Source of the DNA: Campylobacteraceae bacterium
Lineage (GTDB): Bacteria; Campylobacterota; Campylobacteria; Campylobacterales; Campylobacteraceae
Direction: 5' to 3'
Assembly (NCBI GenBank): GCA_012521935.1
Contig: JAAYLJ010000024.1
Location: forward strand, 1 to 34,968
DNA: 34,968 nt
The translations under genes were made by a program, and so were the position numbers. Below are positions 19,002 through 28,034 of the stretch, in pieces. The notes below the pieces were generated by a model. It saw only the letters and a program-made list of their open reading frames with translations, was not told the origin of the DNA and did not search any database. How positions within the stretch are numbered: position 1 is the first letter of the stretch; the number at the start of each line of letters is the position of its first letter.

Positions 19002-19108
19002 ACAATGATTATTTAAATGCAAATATAGCTTGGCTCCAATGGTTTAAAACTAGCAGAGTTTGTAGAATATACGAAGTACACTTACACAGCTCCCAGTTGC
19101 GATACCGT

Positions 19109-19185
19109 TGGAGCGGGAAACGGGGCTCGAACCCGCGACCCTCAGCTTGGAAGGCTGATGCTCTAGCCAACTGAGCTATTCCCGC
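19109..19185 (-). tRNA. tRNA-Gly(TCC), CCA encoded
   Basis: GCGGGAATAGCTCAGTTGGCTAGAGCATCAGCCTTCCAAGCTGAGGGTCGCGGGTTCGAGCCCCGTTTCCCGCTCCA on minus strand. Confidence 0.95.
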
Positions 19186-19197
19186 ACATAGCAATGA

Positions 19198-19283
19198 TGG
19201 TGGTGAGAGAAGGATTCGAACCTTCGAAGGCGAAAGCCAGCAGATATACAGTCTGCCCTCGTTGGCCACTTGAGTATCTCACC
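19198..19283 (-). tRNA. tRNA-Tyr(GTA), CCA encoded, long variable arm
   Basis: GGTGAGATACTCAAGTGGCCAACGAGGGCAGACTGTATATCTGCTGGCTTTCGCCTTCGAAGGTTCGAATCCTTCTCTCACCACCA on minus strand. Confidence 0.95.
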
Positions 19284-19327
19284 TCTAAATTGCTACACCA
19301 TATTTCTGGTCAAACACTGTTACAAAA

Positions 19328-19403
19328 TGGAGCTGGTGAACGGACTTGAACCGCCGACCGGCTGCTTACAAGGCAGCTGCTCTACCAACTGAGCTACACC
19401 AGC
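19328..19403 (-). tRNA. tRNA-Thr(TGT), CCA encoded
   Basis: GCTGGTGTAGCTCAGTTGGTAGAGCAGCTGCCTTGTAAGGCAGCCGGTCGGCGGTTCAAGTCCGTTCACCAGCTCCA on minus strand. Confidence 0.95.
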
Positions 19404-19422
19404 ACCCGTTTTGTGAGGTGAA

Positions 19423-19451
19423 ATTATATCTCAAATGAATGTTCAAGTCAA
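19423..19451 (-). promoter_or_regulatory. Sigma70-type promoter of the tRNA-tuf operon
   Basis: Minus strand TTGACT-17 nt-TATAAT, -10 box about 20 nt upstream of the tRNA-Thr 5' end; very A/T-rich upstream DNA. Confidence 0.8.
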
Positions 19452-19558
19452 GAGATTTTAATTAATTTTTTAATAAAAACATTTTTCTAAAATAAAAGCT
19501 TTAAATTATCTATTTTTATCAATTGTTTTTACTAAAAGTTAAAAATATATATTTTGGC

Positions 19559-19564
19559 TATAAT
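19559..19564 (+). promoter_or_regulatory. -10 box for the small coiled-coil gene
   Basis: TTTTGGCTATAAT upstream of AAGGA and ATG at 19595. Confidence 0.6.
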
Positions 19565-19594
19565 TAACAACTACTTTCTTAAAAAGGATGTGCA

Positions 19595-19834
19595 ATGTTT
19601 TCATGGTTAATTGTCGCTATTTTGATACTCATAGTTATCTATCTTGTCACTAAGTATGAAAAAAGAATAGATCTTTTACAAGAGCTTATTGAGTTAAATC
19701 AACAAGCTATCAAGGCTAACAAAGAAGGAATTGAGCAAAATAGACAAAATATTGACAAAAATGCGCAGGGAGTGCAAAAAAACAAGCAAAACCTTGAGCT
19801 TAGTCAAGCAATGCTAGAAAAGCTCAAGGATTAA
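19595..19834 (+). CDS. Small membrane-anchored coiled-coil protein, Asn-at-d heptads
   Basis: 79 aa: N-terminal TM helix WLIVAILILIVIYLV, then heptads with a=I25,I32,I39,I46,I53,V60,L67,L74 and d=L28,N35,N42,N49,N56,N63,S70,L77; AAGGA RBS and TATAAT promoter. Confidence 0.75.
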   Translation: MFSWLIVAILILIVIYLVTKYEKRIDLLQELIELNQQAIKANKEGIEQNRQNIDKNAQGVQKNKQNLELSQAMLEKLKD

Positions 19835-19859
19835 GCTAGAGGATTATAACCCTCTAGCT
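19834..19859. terminator. Hairpin at the convergent 3' ends of the coiled-coil gene and putA
   Basis: AGCTAGAGG-8 nt-CCTCTAGCT, 9-bp perfect stem; the putA stop lies in the loop and its last sense codons form one arm. Confidence 0.55.
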
Positions 19860-22800
19860 CCTAAGTTACCATATCTATGGTAGCTATGTGAAATGCTTTG
19901 CTCTTGATAGTAGTTAAGTAACTCTAATCTTCCATCCATCATAGGTTGTTGTCTTACAATGTATTTAACCGCTTTAGCTGCTTTAGAAAATACATTCTCG
20001 CTCACTTTTGAAATATCAGAGTAGATAATTCTCTCAACTTCATTAAAAAGCTTAATGAAACTCTCTTCATCCTCTCTAACTAAACTATCAGTTGAAGTTA
20101 AAAGTTTATCTTTGTTTTCAAAAAGAAATGAAACAACGCTATTATCTAGCCCTGCATCAATGCTAATGTGAATATTTACCTTACTTATCTTAGCTGCTAA
20201 TACTCTAGAAATTACATCAAAGAGTGAATCATCTTTACAAACTCTTAGAGCTACTTTTGAGAGTGGAAGATATCTAAATATATTATCTTCACCCCTAATT
20301 TTAAAGTAATCATGCTCTTTGCTAAACTCATTCTCATACTCTTTTAAATAGCTTTGAACGGCAGCTTGTAATTTTTCAAATTCAGAAGCGAAACTCTCAT
20401 GTACTCCTTTTTTTGCATCTTCAACCCATGAATTTACAACTGCTGCTAAAGGGTGAGAGTATGTTTTTTCAACATATGGCTTAGCCACCTCTTTATAGTT
20501 CATAAATTGTGTTATATAGTTATGAACCCCAGCTTTTCTGCCTGCACCAACAGCAGATTTGCCCATCCCGCCAAATGGTTGTCTTAATACAATAGCTCCT
20601 GTAGTCCCTCTATTTATGTATAAATTGCCAGCTTTTAAATTCTCTTTCCAGTAATCTGTCTCTCTTATATCAAGTGATTCAATCCCAGAAGTTAGCCCGT
20701 ATCCAGTCATATTTACTATCTCAATAGCTTCTTTTAAATCTTTTGCCTTCATAACGCTAAGCACTGGCCCAAAAAGCTCAGTCATGTGGGTAAAATTTCC
20801 TGGTTTTACTCCATATTTAATTGAAGGCTTTAACATATACTCATTATCATATGCAAACTCTGGTGCCAAAGCCCACTCTTCACCCTCTTCTATGGTTTCA
20901 ATTCCTTGCTTTAAAGCTCCACTAACTGGATTTGCTAGAGTGGAAATTCTATTTTTATAATCCCAAACTGGGCCTACATTTATGCTTCTTGCTGCGTCAA
21001 CTAATCCATTTTTAAAGCTCTCATCATTATAAACTTCCTCTTCAAGAACCAATAAAGAAGTAGCTGAACACTTTTGACCACTATTGTTAAATGCTGAAGC
21101 TATAACATTTTTAATAGCTTGATCTCTATCTGCCATTGCTGTTACTATGGTTGCACCTTTTCCACCTGTTTCTGCGCTTAAGTGTAGGTTCGGTCTTGAT
21201 TTAAGCATTGCATAAGCAGTATCTTCACCACCAGTTAAGATAACAAAATCAACCTTCTCATTTGGGATTAAATGCTCTCCTGCAAGTCTTCCTGGACATG
21301 GTAAAAATTGTAGTGTATTTTTACTAATTCCAGCATCCCAAAAACATTTACAAAGCTCATATGCGCATAGTACTGCGGATGAAGCTGGCTTAACAATAAC
21401 TGTATTTCCAGCTGCTAGCGCAGATGAAATGCCTCCTGTTGGGATAGCTATTGGAAAGTTCCAAGGTGGCACAACAACTCCAACTCCCTTTCCTTTAAAC
21501 TCTAAATTTTCGCGCTCAAAAGTTCTAACTGCGTATGAGTAGTATTCGATAAAGTCAATCGCTTCACTTACTTCAACATCAGTTTCAGTATAAACTTTTC
21601 CAACCTCAGCTGCTGCAACACCTATTAAATCAGCTCTTCTTTCTCTAAAAACATTTGCCGCTTTGCAAAGAAACTCATGTCTTTGTGCGTGAGTTAATTC
21701 TCTCCACCCATCCACATCTTGGTGCGCAACTTCAACAGCTTGTTTAATATCTTCTGCATTTGCTTGGGTATATTTTCCACAAATGACGCCCTCTTTTAAT
21801 TGAGATTTATCTATGATTTCATCTACTTTTCTATCATCTCCAAATAGATCAATCCCGCCAACTACGATAGGCAAAGTCTCTACACTATCATTTGGCTTTT
21901 TCATCCATTTATCTTTAATCTTCTTGGCCCACTCTTGATTTGCTGGCAAAACAAAGTCAGTATCAGGCTCAGCTTTATAGCTATTTGTATAAAAACTTCC
22001 ACCTTTATAATCTTTCCAATCTTCACTATTTCTATCTTGGATTCTATATGGCCCAGTGTGGATATTTGGCTCATTATCTATGGAGTCTAAAAACTTTTGT
22101 TTCTGCTCTTCCCAAGCCTTACTTCCAACTTTTAAACCAAAGCTATATCTAATGAAGTTCTCATCCCCAGTATTCTCATCAAGCCTTCTTACTAAATATG
22201 CAATAGCATTTGTAAACTGCTCCTCTTTAGCTGTTGGCCCATAAAGAATAACCTCTTTACTTATCTCTTTTATAGCAAGTCTAGCCGACTCACTCATCCC
22301 CTCAAGCATTTCAAATGTGAAGTACTCATCTGTTCCAAACTCTTTTGATATTTCATAAGCATAAGCTAACTCAAAAAGATTATGTGACGCGGCACCTAAA
22401 TGAGTATATGGAGCATTTTTAGGATCAAGTGCGTATCTAGCCATTCTTTTATAGTTACTATCAGTATCTATCTTTTTTCTATATGGAGCAATTTCCCAGT
22501 TTCTAAGAGATGCTTCAGTCTCCTCCATCTCCATATTTGCACCTTTTACAAGTCTTATTTTGATTGGTTTTCCACCATTTTCAACTCTTTCTTTAGCCCA
22601 TTTAGTAAGTTTTTCTTGCCAAAGAAAAGAATCAGGCAGATAAGCTTGCATAACAATTCCAGCATAAAAATCTTTCAACTCTTCATCTTCAAGTGCCCTC
22701 ATGAAAGATTTGCAAGTTATAGCAACATCTCTATACTCCTCCATGTCTAAGTTAATGAATTTATTCTCTTTTTCACCATTTGCATTAGTGAAGCTAAATT

Positions 22801-23434
22801 TTTTAGCTTGAAGGAAGATTTTTTTGATTCTATTTGATAATTCATTTAAAGTATCTTCAAATGAGAGTGGATTTATTTGGGAAAATATAGTTGAAATTTT
22901 AATTGAAATGTAGTCAATATTTGGATTTTCTAGTGCGTCAAGGTACATTTTCATTCTACCTTCTGCCTCTTCCTCTCCTAAAACTATCTCACCAATTAAG
23001 TTAATATTTACCCTAGTTCCCTCTTTATGTCTTTTTTCTAAATGGGCATTAAATGGCCCATCTTCGCCATGTAAAACTACAGTTTTTGTATCTTGTCTTA
23101 TCTTTTTAACAAATAGTGGTATGGATATATTTGGCATATAAATTCCAATATTATCAAAAAGCCACATTAAAAACCTCTCAGTAGAGGTAAAAAAGGTTGC
23201 CATTCCATACTTATCAAAAAGAAACTGAACTTGATCTGCCACTCTTTTTGGAGTAGCACTTCTAAAGCTTTGATCCATTAGTTCAATTAATAAAACTTTA
23301 TCTAATGGATTACTTAACATTTTATTCATTTGGATATGAAATTTGCTATCGTGATCATTTACAAGCTCATTAGCTCTATCTTGCCACTTAGCTGCAAGTT
23401 CAACTGCGCGCTGAGCTATAACTTTAGAATCCAT
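19844..23434 (-). CDS. putA: Bifunctional proline dehydrogenase / delta-1-pyrroline-5-carboxylate dehydrogenase
   Basis: PRODH region (KIRLVKGANMEMEETEASLRNWEIAPYRKKIDTDSNYKRM) followed by ALDH region (VVVPPWNFPIAIPTGGISSALAAGNTVIVKPASS; NSGQKCSATSLLVLEE). Start MDSKVIAQRAVEL with AAGGAGAT RBS. Confidence 0.95.
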   Translation of the reverse strand: MDSKVIAQRAVELAAKWQDRANELVNDHDSKFHIQMNKMLSNPLDKVLLIELMDQSFRSATPKRVADQVQFLFDKYGMATFFTSTERFLMWLFDNIGIYMPNISIPLFVKKIRQDTKTVVLHGEDGPFNAHLEKRHKEGTRVNINLIGEIVLGEEEAEGRMKMYLDALENPNIDYISIKISTIFSQINPLSFEDTLNELSNRIKKIFLQAKKFSFTNANGEKENKFINLDMEEYRDVAITCKSFMRALEDEELKDFYAGIVMQAYLPDSFLWQEKLTKWAKERVENGGKPIKIRLVKGANMEMEETEASLRNWEIAPYRKKIDTDSNYKRMARYALDPKNAPYTHLGAASHNLFELAYAYEISKEFGTDEYFTFEMLEGMSESARLAIKEISKEVILYGPTAKEEQFTNAIAYLVRRLDENTGDENFIRYSFGLKVGSKAWEEQKQKFLDSIDNEPNIHTGPYRIQDRNSEDWKDYKGGSFYTNSYKAEPDTDFVLPANQEWAKKIKDKWMKKPNDSVETLPIVVGGIDLFGDDRKVDEIIDKSQLKEGVICGKYTQANAEDIKQAVEVAHQDVDGWRELTHAQRHEFLCKAANVFRERRADLIGVAAAEVGKVYTETDVEVSEAIDFIEYYSYAVRTFERENLEFKGKGVGVVVPPWNFPIAIPTGGISSALAAGNTVIVKPASSAVLCAYELCKCFWDAGISKNTLQFLPCPGRLAGEHLIPNEKVDFVILTGGEDTAYAMLKSRPNLHLSAETGGKGATIVTAMADRDQAIKNVIASAFNNSGQKCSATSLLVLEEEVYNDESFKNGLVDAARSINVGPVWDYKNRISTLANPVSGALKQGIETIEEGEEWALAPEFAYDNEYMLKPSIKYGVKPGNFTHMTELFGPVLSVMKAKDLKEAIEIVNMTGYGLTSGIESLDIRETDYWKENLKAGNLYINRGTTGAIVLRQPFGGMGKSAVGAGRKAGVHNYITQFMNYKEVAKPYVEKTYSHPLAAVVNSWVEDAKKGVHESFASEFEKLQAAVQSYLKEYENEFSKEHDYFKIRGEDNIFRYLPLSKVALRVCKDDSLFDVISRVLAAKISKVNIHISIDAGLDNSVVSFLFENKDKLLTSTDSLVREDEESFIKLFNEVERIIYSDISKVSENVFSKAAKAVKYIVRQQPMMDGRLELLNYYQEQSISHSYHRYGNLGARGL

Positions 23435-23476
23435 CTTATCTCCTTTTTGTACTACCTTTAGTAGTTCTTTTTTTAT

Positions 23477-23482
23477 ATTATA
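23477..23482 (-). promoter_or_regulatory. Candidate putA -10 box
   Basis: Minus strand AATTATAATATAAA, about 45 nt upstream of the putA ATG. Confidence 0.5.
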
Positions 23483-23492
23483 ATTTTTGAGC

Positions 23493-23521
23493 AAAAAAAT
23501 CCCACCGTTTTAATGGTGGGA
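23493..23521 (-). terminator. Rho-independent terminator of the liv operon
   Basis: Minus strand TCCCACC-8 nt-GGTGGGA followed by TTTTTTT, immediately after the livF stop. Confidence 0.88.
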
Positions 23522-23525
23522 CAAC

Positions 23526-24245
23526 TTAACTTTTTTTACCTAAATATGCCTCTTGAATTGTTTTAGAATTTAGCAACTCTTCACTGCTTCCCTCATGGGT
23601 AATCTTACCAAGTTCTAGCACATATCCTCTATCTGCAAGCTTTAGAGCTGCTCTAGCATTTTGTTCAACTAATAAAACTGTAACACCTCTATCTGCAATA
23701 TCTTTTACAGCTTTAAAAATAACTTTTACAAGCACTGGGGCAAGCCCTAAGCTTGGTTCATCTAAGATTAAAAGCTTTGGATTGCTCATTATGGCTCTTC
23801 CAATGGCTAACATTTGCTGCTCTCCACCACTTAAAGTTCCTGCAAGTTGCTTTTCTCTCTCTTTTAATCTTGGAAGTATCTCATATATCCACTCTAAAGT
23901 TTTTAAATCTGGTTTTTTTAGTGTAAAAGAGCCCATCATTAAATTCTCTTCAACACTTAGTGTTCCAAAAACCCTTCTACCCTCTGGAGAGTGACTCATG
24001 CCTAGTGGAACTATGTCGTGCGCTGGGGTTTTAGTAATATCTTTTCCATCAAAGATGATTGATCCCTCATTTGATTTTAAAAGACCACTAATAGTTCGTA
24101 AAGTCGTGGTTTTTCCAGCACCATTTGCACCTAAAATGGTAACAACCTCTCCACGATTTACATGAAGAGAAATTCCTTTAATGGCTTTAATAGCTCCGTA
24201 ACTAACATGCAAATTATTTACTTCTAGTAGTTTTTCTGCACTCAT
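23526..24245 (-). CDS. livF: Branched-chain amino acid ABC transporter ATPase LivF
   Basis: GANGAGKTTTLRTISGLL Walker A, LSGGEQQMLAIGRAIMSNPKLLILDEPSLGLAP. Confidence 0.93.
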   Translation of the reverse strand: MSAEKLLEVNNLHVSYGAIKAIKGISLHVNRGEVVTILGANGAGKTTTLRTISGLLKSNEGSIIFDGKDITKTPAHDIVPLGMSHSPEGRRVFGTLSVEENLMMGSFTLKKPDLKTLEWIYEILPRLKEREKQLAGTLSGGEQQMLAIGRAIMSNPKLLILDEPSLGLAPVLVKVIFKAVKDIADRGVTVLLVEQNARAALKLADRGYVLELGKITHEGSSEELLNSKTIQEAYLGKKS

Positions 24246-25024
24246 AGCTCATCCTCTTCATCTATACTTCCAATGTAAGCTTCAACTACTACTGGATCAT
24301 TTTGTACAAAAGATGGCACACCCTCACTAATCTTAGCTCCAAAGTTAATTACAGTTATATACTCTGTTAAACTCATCACCATATCCATATCATGCTCAAT
24401 CATCATGACTGTAACGCCTTGCTTTTGGATCTCTTTAATAGTGTTAGCTAACTCTATAGTCTCATTCTCATTAAGTCCAGCAGCTGGCTCATCTAAGATT
24501 AAAAGTTCAGGCTCAGCCGCTAGTGCTCTTGCCATCTCTATCCGTCTTTGAACCCCATATGAAAGATCTCCAGCAGGTAAAGCAGCATATTCGCTTAGGT
24601 TGAAAAACTCCATCATTTTAGCAACCTCTTCCCACTGCTTTTTTTCATCTTTAAAGTATGAAGGGGTATGGATAATGCCGTGATACCACTTTTGGTTTGA
24701 CTTAATATGTCTGCCTGACATAATGTTTTCAGCCACGCTCATCTCTTTAAAGAGTCTAATGGTTTGAAAGGTTCTCAAAATGCCTAAATTTGCAATCTTA
24801 TGGGGAGGAGTCCCTTTTATCTCTTTTCCTTTCCATAAAATCTGCCCCTCTTCAGGAGTATAAATCCCTGTTATGCAGTTAAAAAGAGTGGTTTTTCCAG
24901 CACCATTTGGGCCAATTATTCCATATATTTGACCTTTTTTAACCTTCATTGAAAGATTATCAATGGCAACTAAACCTGAAAAGAATTTTGATACATTTCT
25001 AATCTCTAATAGTGGAGTGCTCAT
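24242..25024 (-). CDS. livG: Branched-chain amino acid ABC transporter ATPase LivG
   Basis: MSTPLLEIRNVSKFFSGLVAIDNLS...GPNGAGKTTLFNCITGIYTPEEG...LSYGVQRRIEMARALAAEPELLILDEPAAGLN; internal Met start. Confidence 0.93.
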   Translation of the reverse strand: MSTPLLEIRNVSKFFSGLVAIDNLSMKVKKGQIYGIIGPNGAGKTTLFNCITGIYTPEEGQILWKGKEIKGTPPHKIANLGILRTFQTIRLFKEMSVAENIMSGRHIKSNQKWYHGIIHTPSYFKDEKKQWEEVAKMMEFFNLSEYAALPAGDLSYGVQRRIEMARALAAEPELLILDEPAAGLNENETIELANTIKEIQKQGVTVMMIEHDMDMVMSLTEYITVINFGAKISEGVPSFVQNDPVVVEAYIGSIDEEDEL

Positions 25025-25983
25025 TTGCTCTCCTTTTTCAAAAATGAGGGAATATTGCCAAATTTGACTGGCCAAATTCCTCTAGGTCTTAAAATCATAG
25101 TTAAAATCATCGCAATACCAAAGACTAAATATCTAGCCTCTTCAAAGCCTCTAAATATCTCTGGCAAGATGAACATGATGAAAGTTCCTATTAAAACTCC
25201 TGGCAAAGATGCTGATCCACCAACTAAAACGATGGTAAAGAACATGATTGATTGTAAGAAGTTAAAAGCTTCAGGACTAACAGCTGAGTATTGTACTGCA
25301 AACATGCTTCCAGCAGCTCCTGCAATGCCAGCTCCTAGGGCAAAAGCGTATAGTTTATAAAATCTTATGCTAATCCCCATACTTTGAGCCGCAACATCAT
25401 CTTTATTTATGAAAAACATTGCCCTACCAAACTTGCTTGCATCTAAGCTTCTCATAATAAAAAGTGTTATTAGAAGCAAAATGAAGGCTAGGTAGTACAT
25501 ATGAGTTTGGGTAAAAAACTCAATTCCAAAAGCATTTATGACATCTATCCCAAAGATTCCATTTGGGCCGCCAGTTAAGCCAAATATATCATTTTCTAAA
25601 AGTTGTAAAAATATTATGTTAAATCCTATGGTTGCAACTAAAAGATAATCTCCTCTTAGATGGATAATTGGTCCTGCTAAGATTAAAGAAAAAATCACTG
25701 GCACTAAAACTGCGGGTGCCCATGTTGCAAGGATAGGCCATCCAAAATGTACATTTAAAATTGCAGTAGTGTAGGCTCCAAGTCCAAAAAATACTGCATG
25801 TCCCATATTAAAAGCTCCAGCTCTTCCTAGGATAATATCTTGAGAAAAAGCTACACAAGCATAGACTAAAAATGTAGTTCCAATAGCTATCCACGCTTCA
25901 TTTGCAAGTAGTGGATAAGCTCCCATTATAAGTATAAATCCAATGGCGATTTTTGTTGTTAATGTAATATTTTTTAGCATCAT
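25021..25983 (-). CDS. livM: Branched-chain amino acid ABC transporter permease LivM
   Basis: 320-aa polytopic permease with GRAGAFNMGHAVFFGLGAY and GGPNGIFGID. Confidence 0.92.
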   Translation of the reverse strand: MMLKNITLTTKIAIGFILIMGAYPLLANEAWIAIGTTFLVYACVAFSQDIILGRAGAFNMGHAVFFGLGAYTTAILNVHFGWPILATWAPAVLVPVIFSLILAGPIIHLRGDYLLVATIGFNIIFLQLLENDIFGLTGGPNGIFGIDVINAFGIEFFTQTHMYYLAFILLLITLFIMRSLDASKFGRAMFFINKDDVAAQSMGISIRFYKLYAFALGAGIAGAAGSMFAVQYSAVSPEAFNFLQSIMFFTIVLVGGSASLPGVLIGTFIMFILPEIFRGFEEARYLVFGIAMILTMILRPRGIWPVKFGNIPSFLKKESK

Positions 25984-26882
25984 ACCTTCTCCGCCACTTT
26001 TTCACCCAAGATTCCAGTTGGGCGAAAGATTAAGATAGCAATTAAGAGTATAAAAGTAAAAGCTTCTGCCCATTGACTTGAGATATAGCCACTTATCATG
26101 GCATTAAAGAGTCCTAAAATTAGCCCACCTACCATAGCTCCTGGTATATTTCCAATTCCACCCATGATTGCTGCAACAAAAGCATTTAAGCCATATTGCC
26201 ATCCCATGTCAAAGGTGATGCCTCTATAGTAAATTCCTAAAAATAGTCCAGCAACTGCGCCTAGGGCTGAGCCAATGATGAAGATAATCATAATAATTCT
26301 ATTTACATTTATACCCATGAGTCTTGCGGCGTCTTGATCTATGGCCACAGCTCTAATGGCAGTTCCAATTTTTGTTCTATTTATGAAAATATAAAGAGCT
26401 ACCATTAGAATAGATGAGAGTCCTAAAATCATCACTTGAGTAAAGGTAAAAACAACGCCTCCAAACTCATAAACAGTTGATGGGAGTAAATTAGAAGGAA
26501 AAACTCTCATATTTGGACCCCATATGAGCATAACTGCATTTTGTATGACAAGTCCAGCTCCAAGAGCAGATACAACTGCGCTAAGTCGTGGTGCCGTTCT
26601 TAAAGGCCTGTAAGCTAGGCGTTCAAGAAGAACACCCACCATTGCAATTAAAGCAGCAGTAAAGGAAAAAACTGTAACTACCGCTACAATAGAGGTTACA
26701 CCCTCCCCAAAGATTTGCGTATAGATTGTAAGTCCAACAAAGGCAGAAAAGGCCACGAGGTCTCCGTGGGCAAAGTTAATAAGCTTCATTACCCCGTAGA
26801 CCATCGTGTAGCCTAAAGCAACCAATGCATATAAACTTCCAATCGTCAAACCGTTGATCAATTGTTGAAGAAATATATCCAT
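25980..26882 (-). CDS. livH: Branched-chain amino acid ABC transporter permease LivH
   Basis: MDIFLQQLINGLTIGSLYALVALGYTMVYGVMKLINFAHGD, hallmark LivH N-terminus. Confidence 0.94.
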   Translation of the reverse strand: MDIFLQQLINGLTIGSLYALVALGYTMVYGVMKLINFAHGDLVAFSAFVGLTIYTQIFGEGVTSIVAVVTVFSFTAALIAMVGVLLERLAYRPLRTAPRLSAVVSALGAGLVIQNAVMLIWGPNMRVFPSNLLPSTVYEFGGVVFTFTQVMILGLSSILMVALYIFINRTKIGTAIRAVAIDQDAARLMGINVNRIIMIIFIIGSALGAVAGLFLGIYYRGITFDMGWQYGLNAFVAAIMGGIGNIPGAMVGGLILGLFNAMISGYISSQWAEAFTFILLIAILIFRPTGILGEKVAEKV

Positions 26883-26900
26883 GTTTCCCTGCTTTAGAGA

Positions 26901-28025
26901 TTAATAGATGATTTTATAAGTTTTATCATCTTGAATTTGATAAACATTAAACTTAGTATTTACCCTCTCTCCATCTTCACGGAAAGATACTGGACCTGTA
27001 ATTCCTGGGAAGTCAACTAAAGTGTGTAAAAAGTCTGAAATCTTTTTAGTATCTTCAGTTTTTAACTCTTCCATAGCATGTAAGATAGCTAGCATTCCAT
27101 CAACATTCATAAGAGCCCAAATTGACGCTGGTTCTTGATTATATTTTGCTCTATAATCTGCTAAGAACTTTTTAGCTGTATCGTATGGTAAAAACTCTGG
27201 AGTTGGGAAGTTAACTAAGATTGAACCTACAGCGCTATCACCTGCTAATTTTATAAAATCAGGGTTATCGTTTGAGTCTCCACCTACATAGTCTGCATCT
27301 ATTTTAAGCTGAAGTTGTTGTGCTCTTAAAAGACCACCTTCATTGTAGTAGCCTGCATAGTAGATTACATCTGGGTTTAATGATTTTAACTTAGTTAAAG
27401 TAGCTGTGTAGTTTTGAGCACCTGCTTTAATCTTTTCAACCGCAATGATGTTTGCATTTAATTTTTTTAACTCACTAACTACTGCGTCAGCTAATCCTGT
27501 TGAGTAGCTTGAGTAGTCTGACATAATGGCAATTCTTTGGTATTTTTTTACATTTACAAAATAATCAGCTGTAAACTCTGCTTGAGCACTATTTTGAAAT
27601 GAGTTTCTAAAAAATGTCCAATACTTATGTTTTGTTAGTGAATCACCTGTTCCATCACTTGTTTGTAAAACTTTATTTCTAAAGTATGTTGTTTGAGCTG
27701 CTTCAGTTGCTCCTGTTGTATAAGAGCCAATAACAGCAATAACGCCTTCATTAACTAATCTTCTAGCACAAATCGCAGCTTTTTGAGCAGTTCCCTCATC
27801 ATCACAAGATACAACTTCAATCTTTTTACCTAAAATTCCACCTTTAGCATTGTACTGCTCAGCAATTAGCTTTACACCATTATCAATGCTTTGTCCTTCA
27901 TTGGCATATTGACCTGTAATTGGTGCTTGAACGCCAATTTTAACTACATCTGCAGCATAAGTTGCAGAAACTAAAGCCATACCAACTGCGGCAGTTGTGG
28001 CAAATTTAGAAAATAGTCCTTTCAT
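26901..28025 (-). CDS. livK: Branched-chain amino acid ABC transporter periplasmic binding protein LivK/LivJ-type
   Basis: Signal peptide then VVKIGVQAPITGQYANEGQSIDNGVKLIAEQYNAKGGILGKKIEVVSCDDEG. Confidence 0.92.
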   Translation of the reverse strand: MKGLFSKFATTAAVGMALVSATYAADVVKIGVQAPITGQYANEGQSIDNGVKLIAEQYNAKGGILGKKIEVVSCDDEGTAQKAAICARRLVNEGVIAVIGSYTTGATEAAQTTYFRNKVLQTSDGTGDSLTKHKYWTFFRNSFQNSAQAEFTADYFVNVKKYQRIAIMSDYSSYSTGLADAVVSELKKLNANIIAVEKIKAGAQNYTATLTKLKSLNPDVIYYAGYYNEGGLLRAQQLQLKIDADYVGGDSNDNPDFIKLAGDSAVGSILVNFPTPEFLPYDTAKKFLADYRAKYNQEPASIWALMNVDGMLAILHAMEELKTEDTKKISDFLHTLVDFPGITGPVSFREDGERVNTKFNVYQIQDDKTYKIIY

Positions 28026-28034
28026 GCTTTCTCC

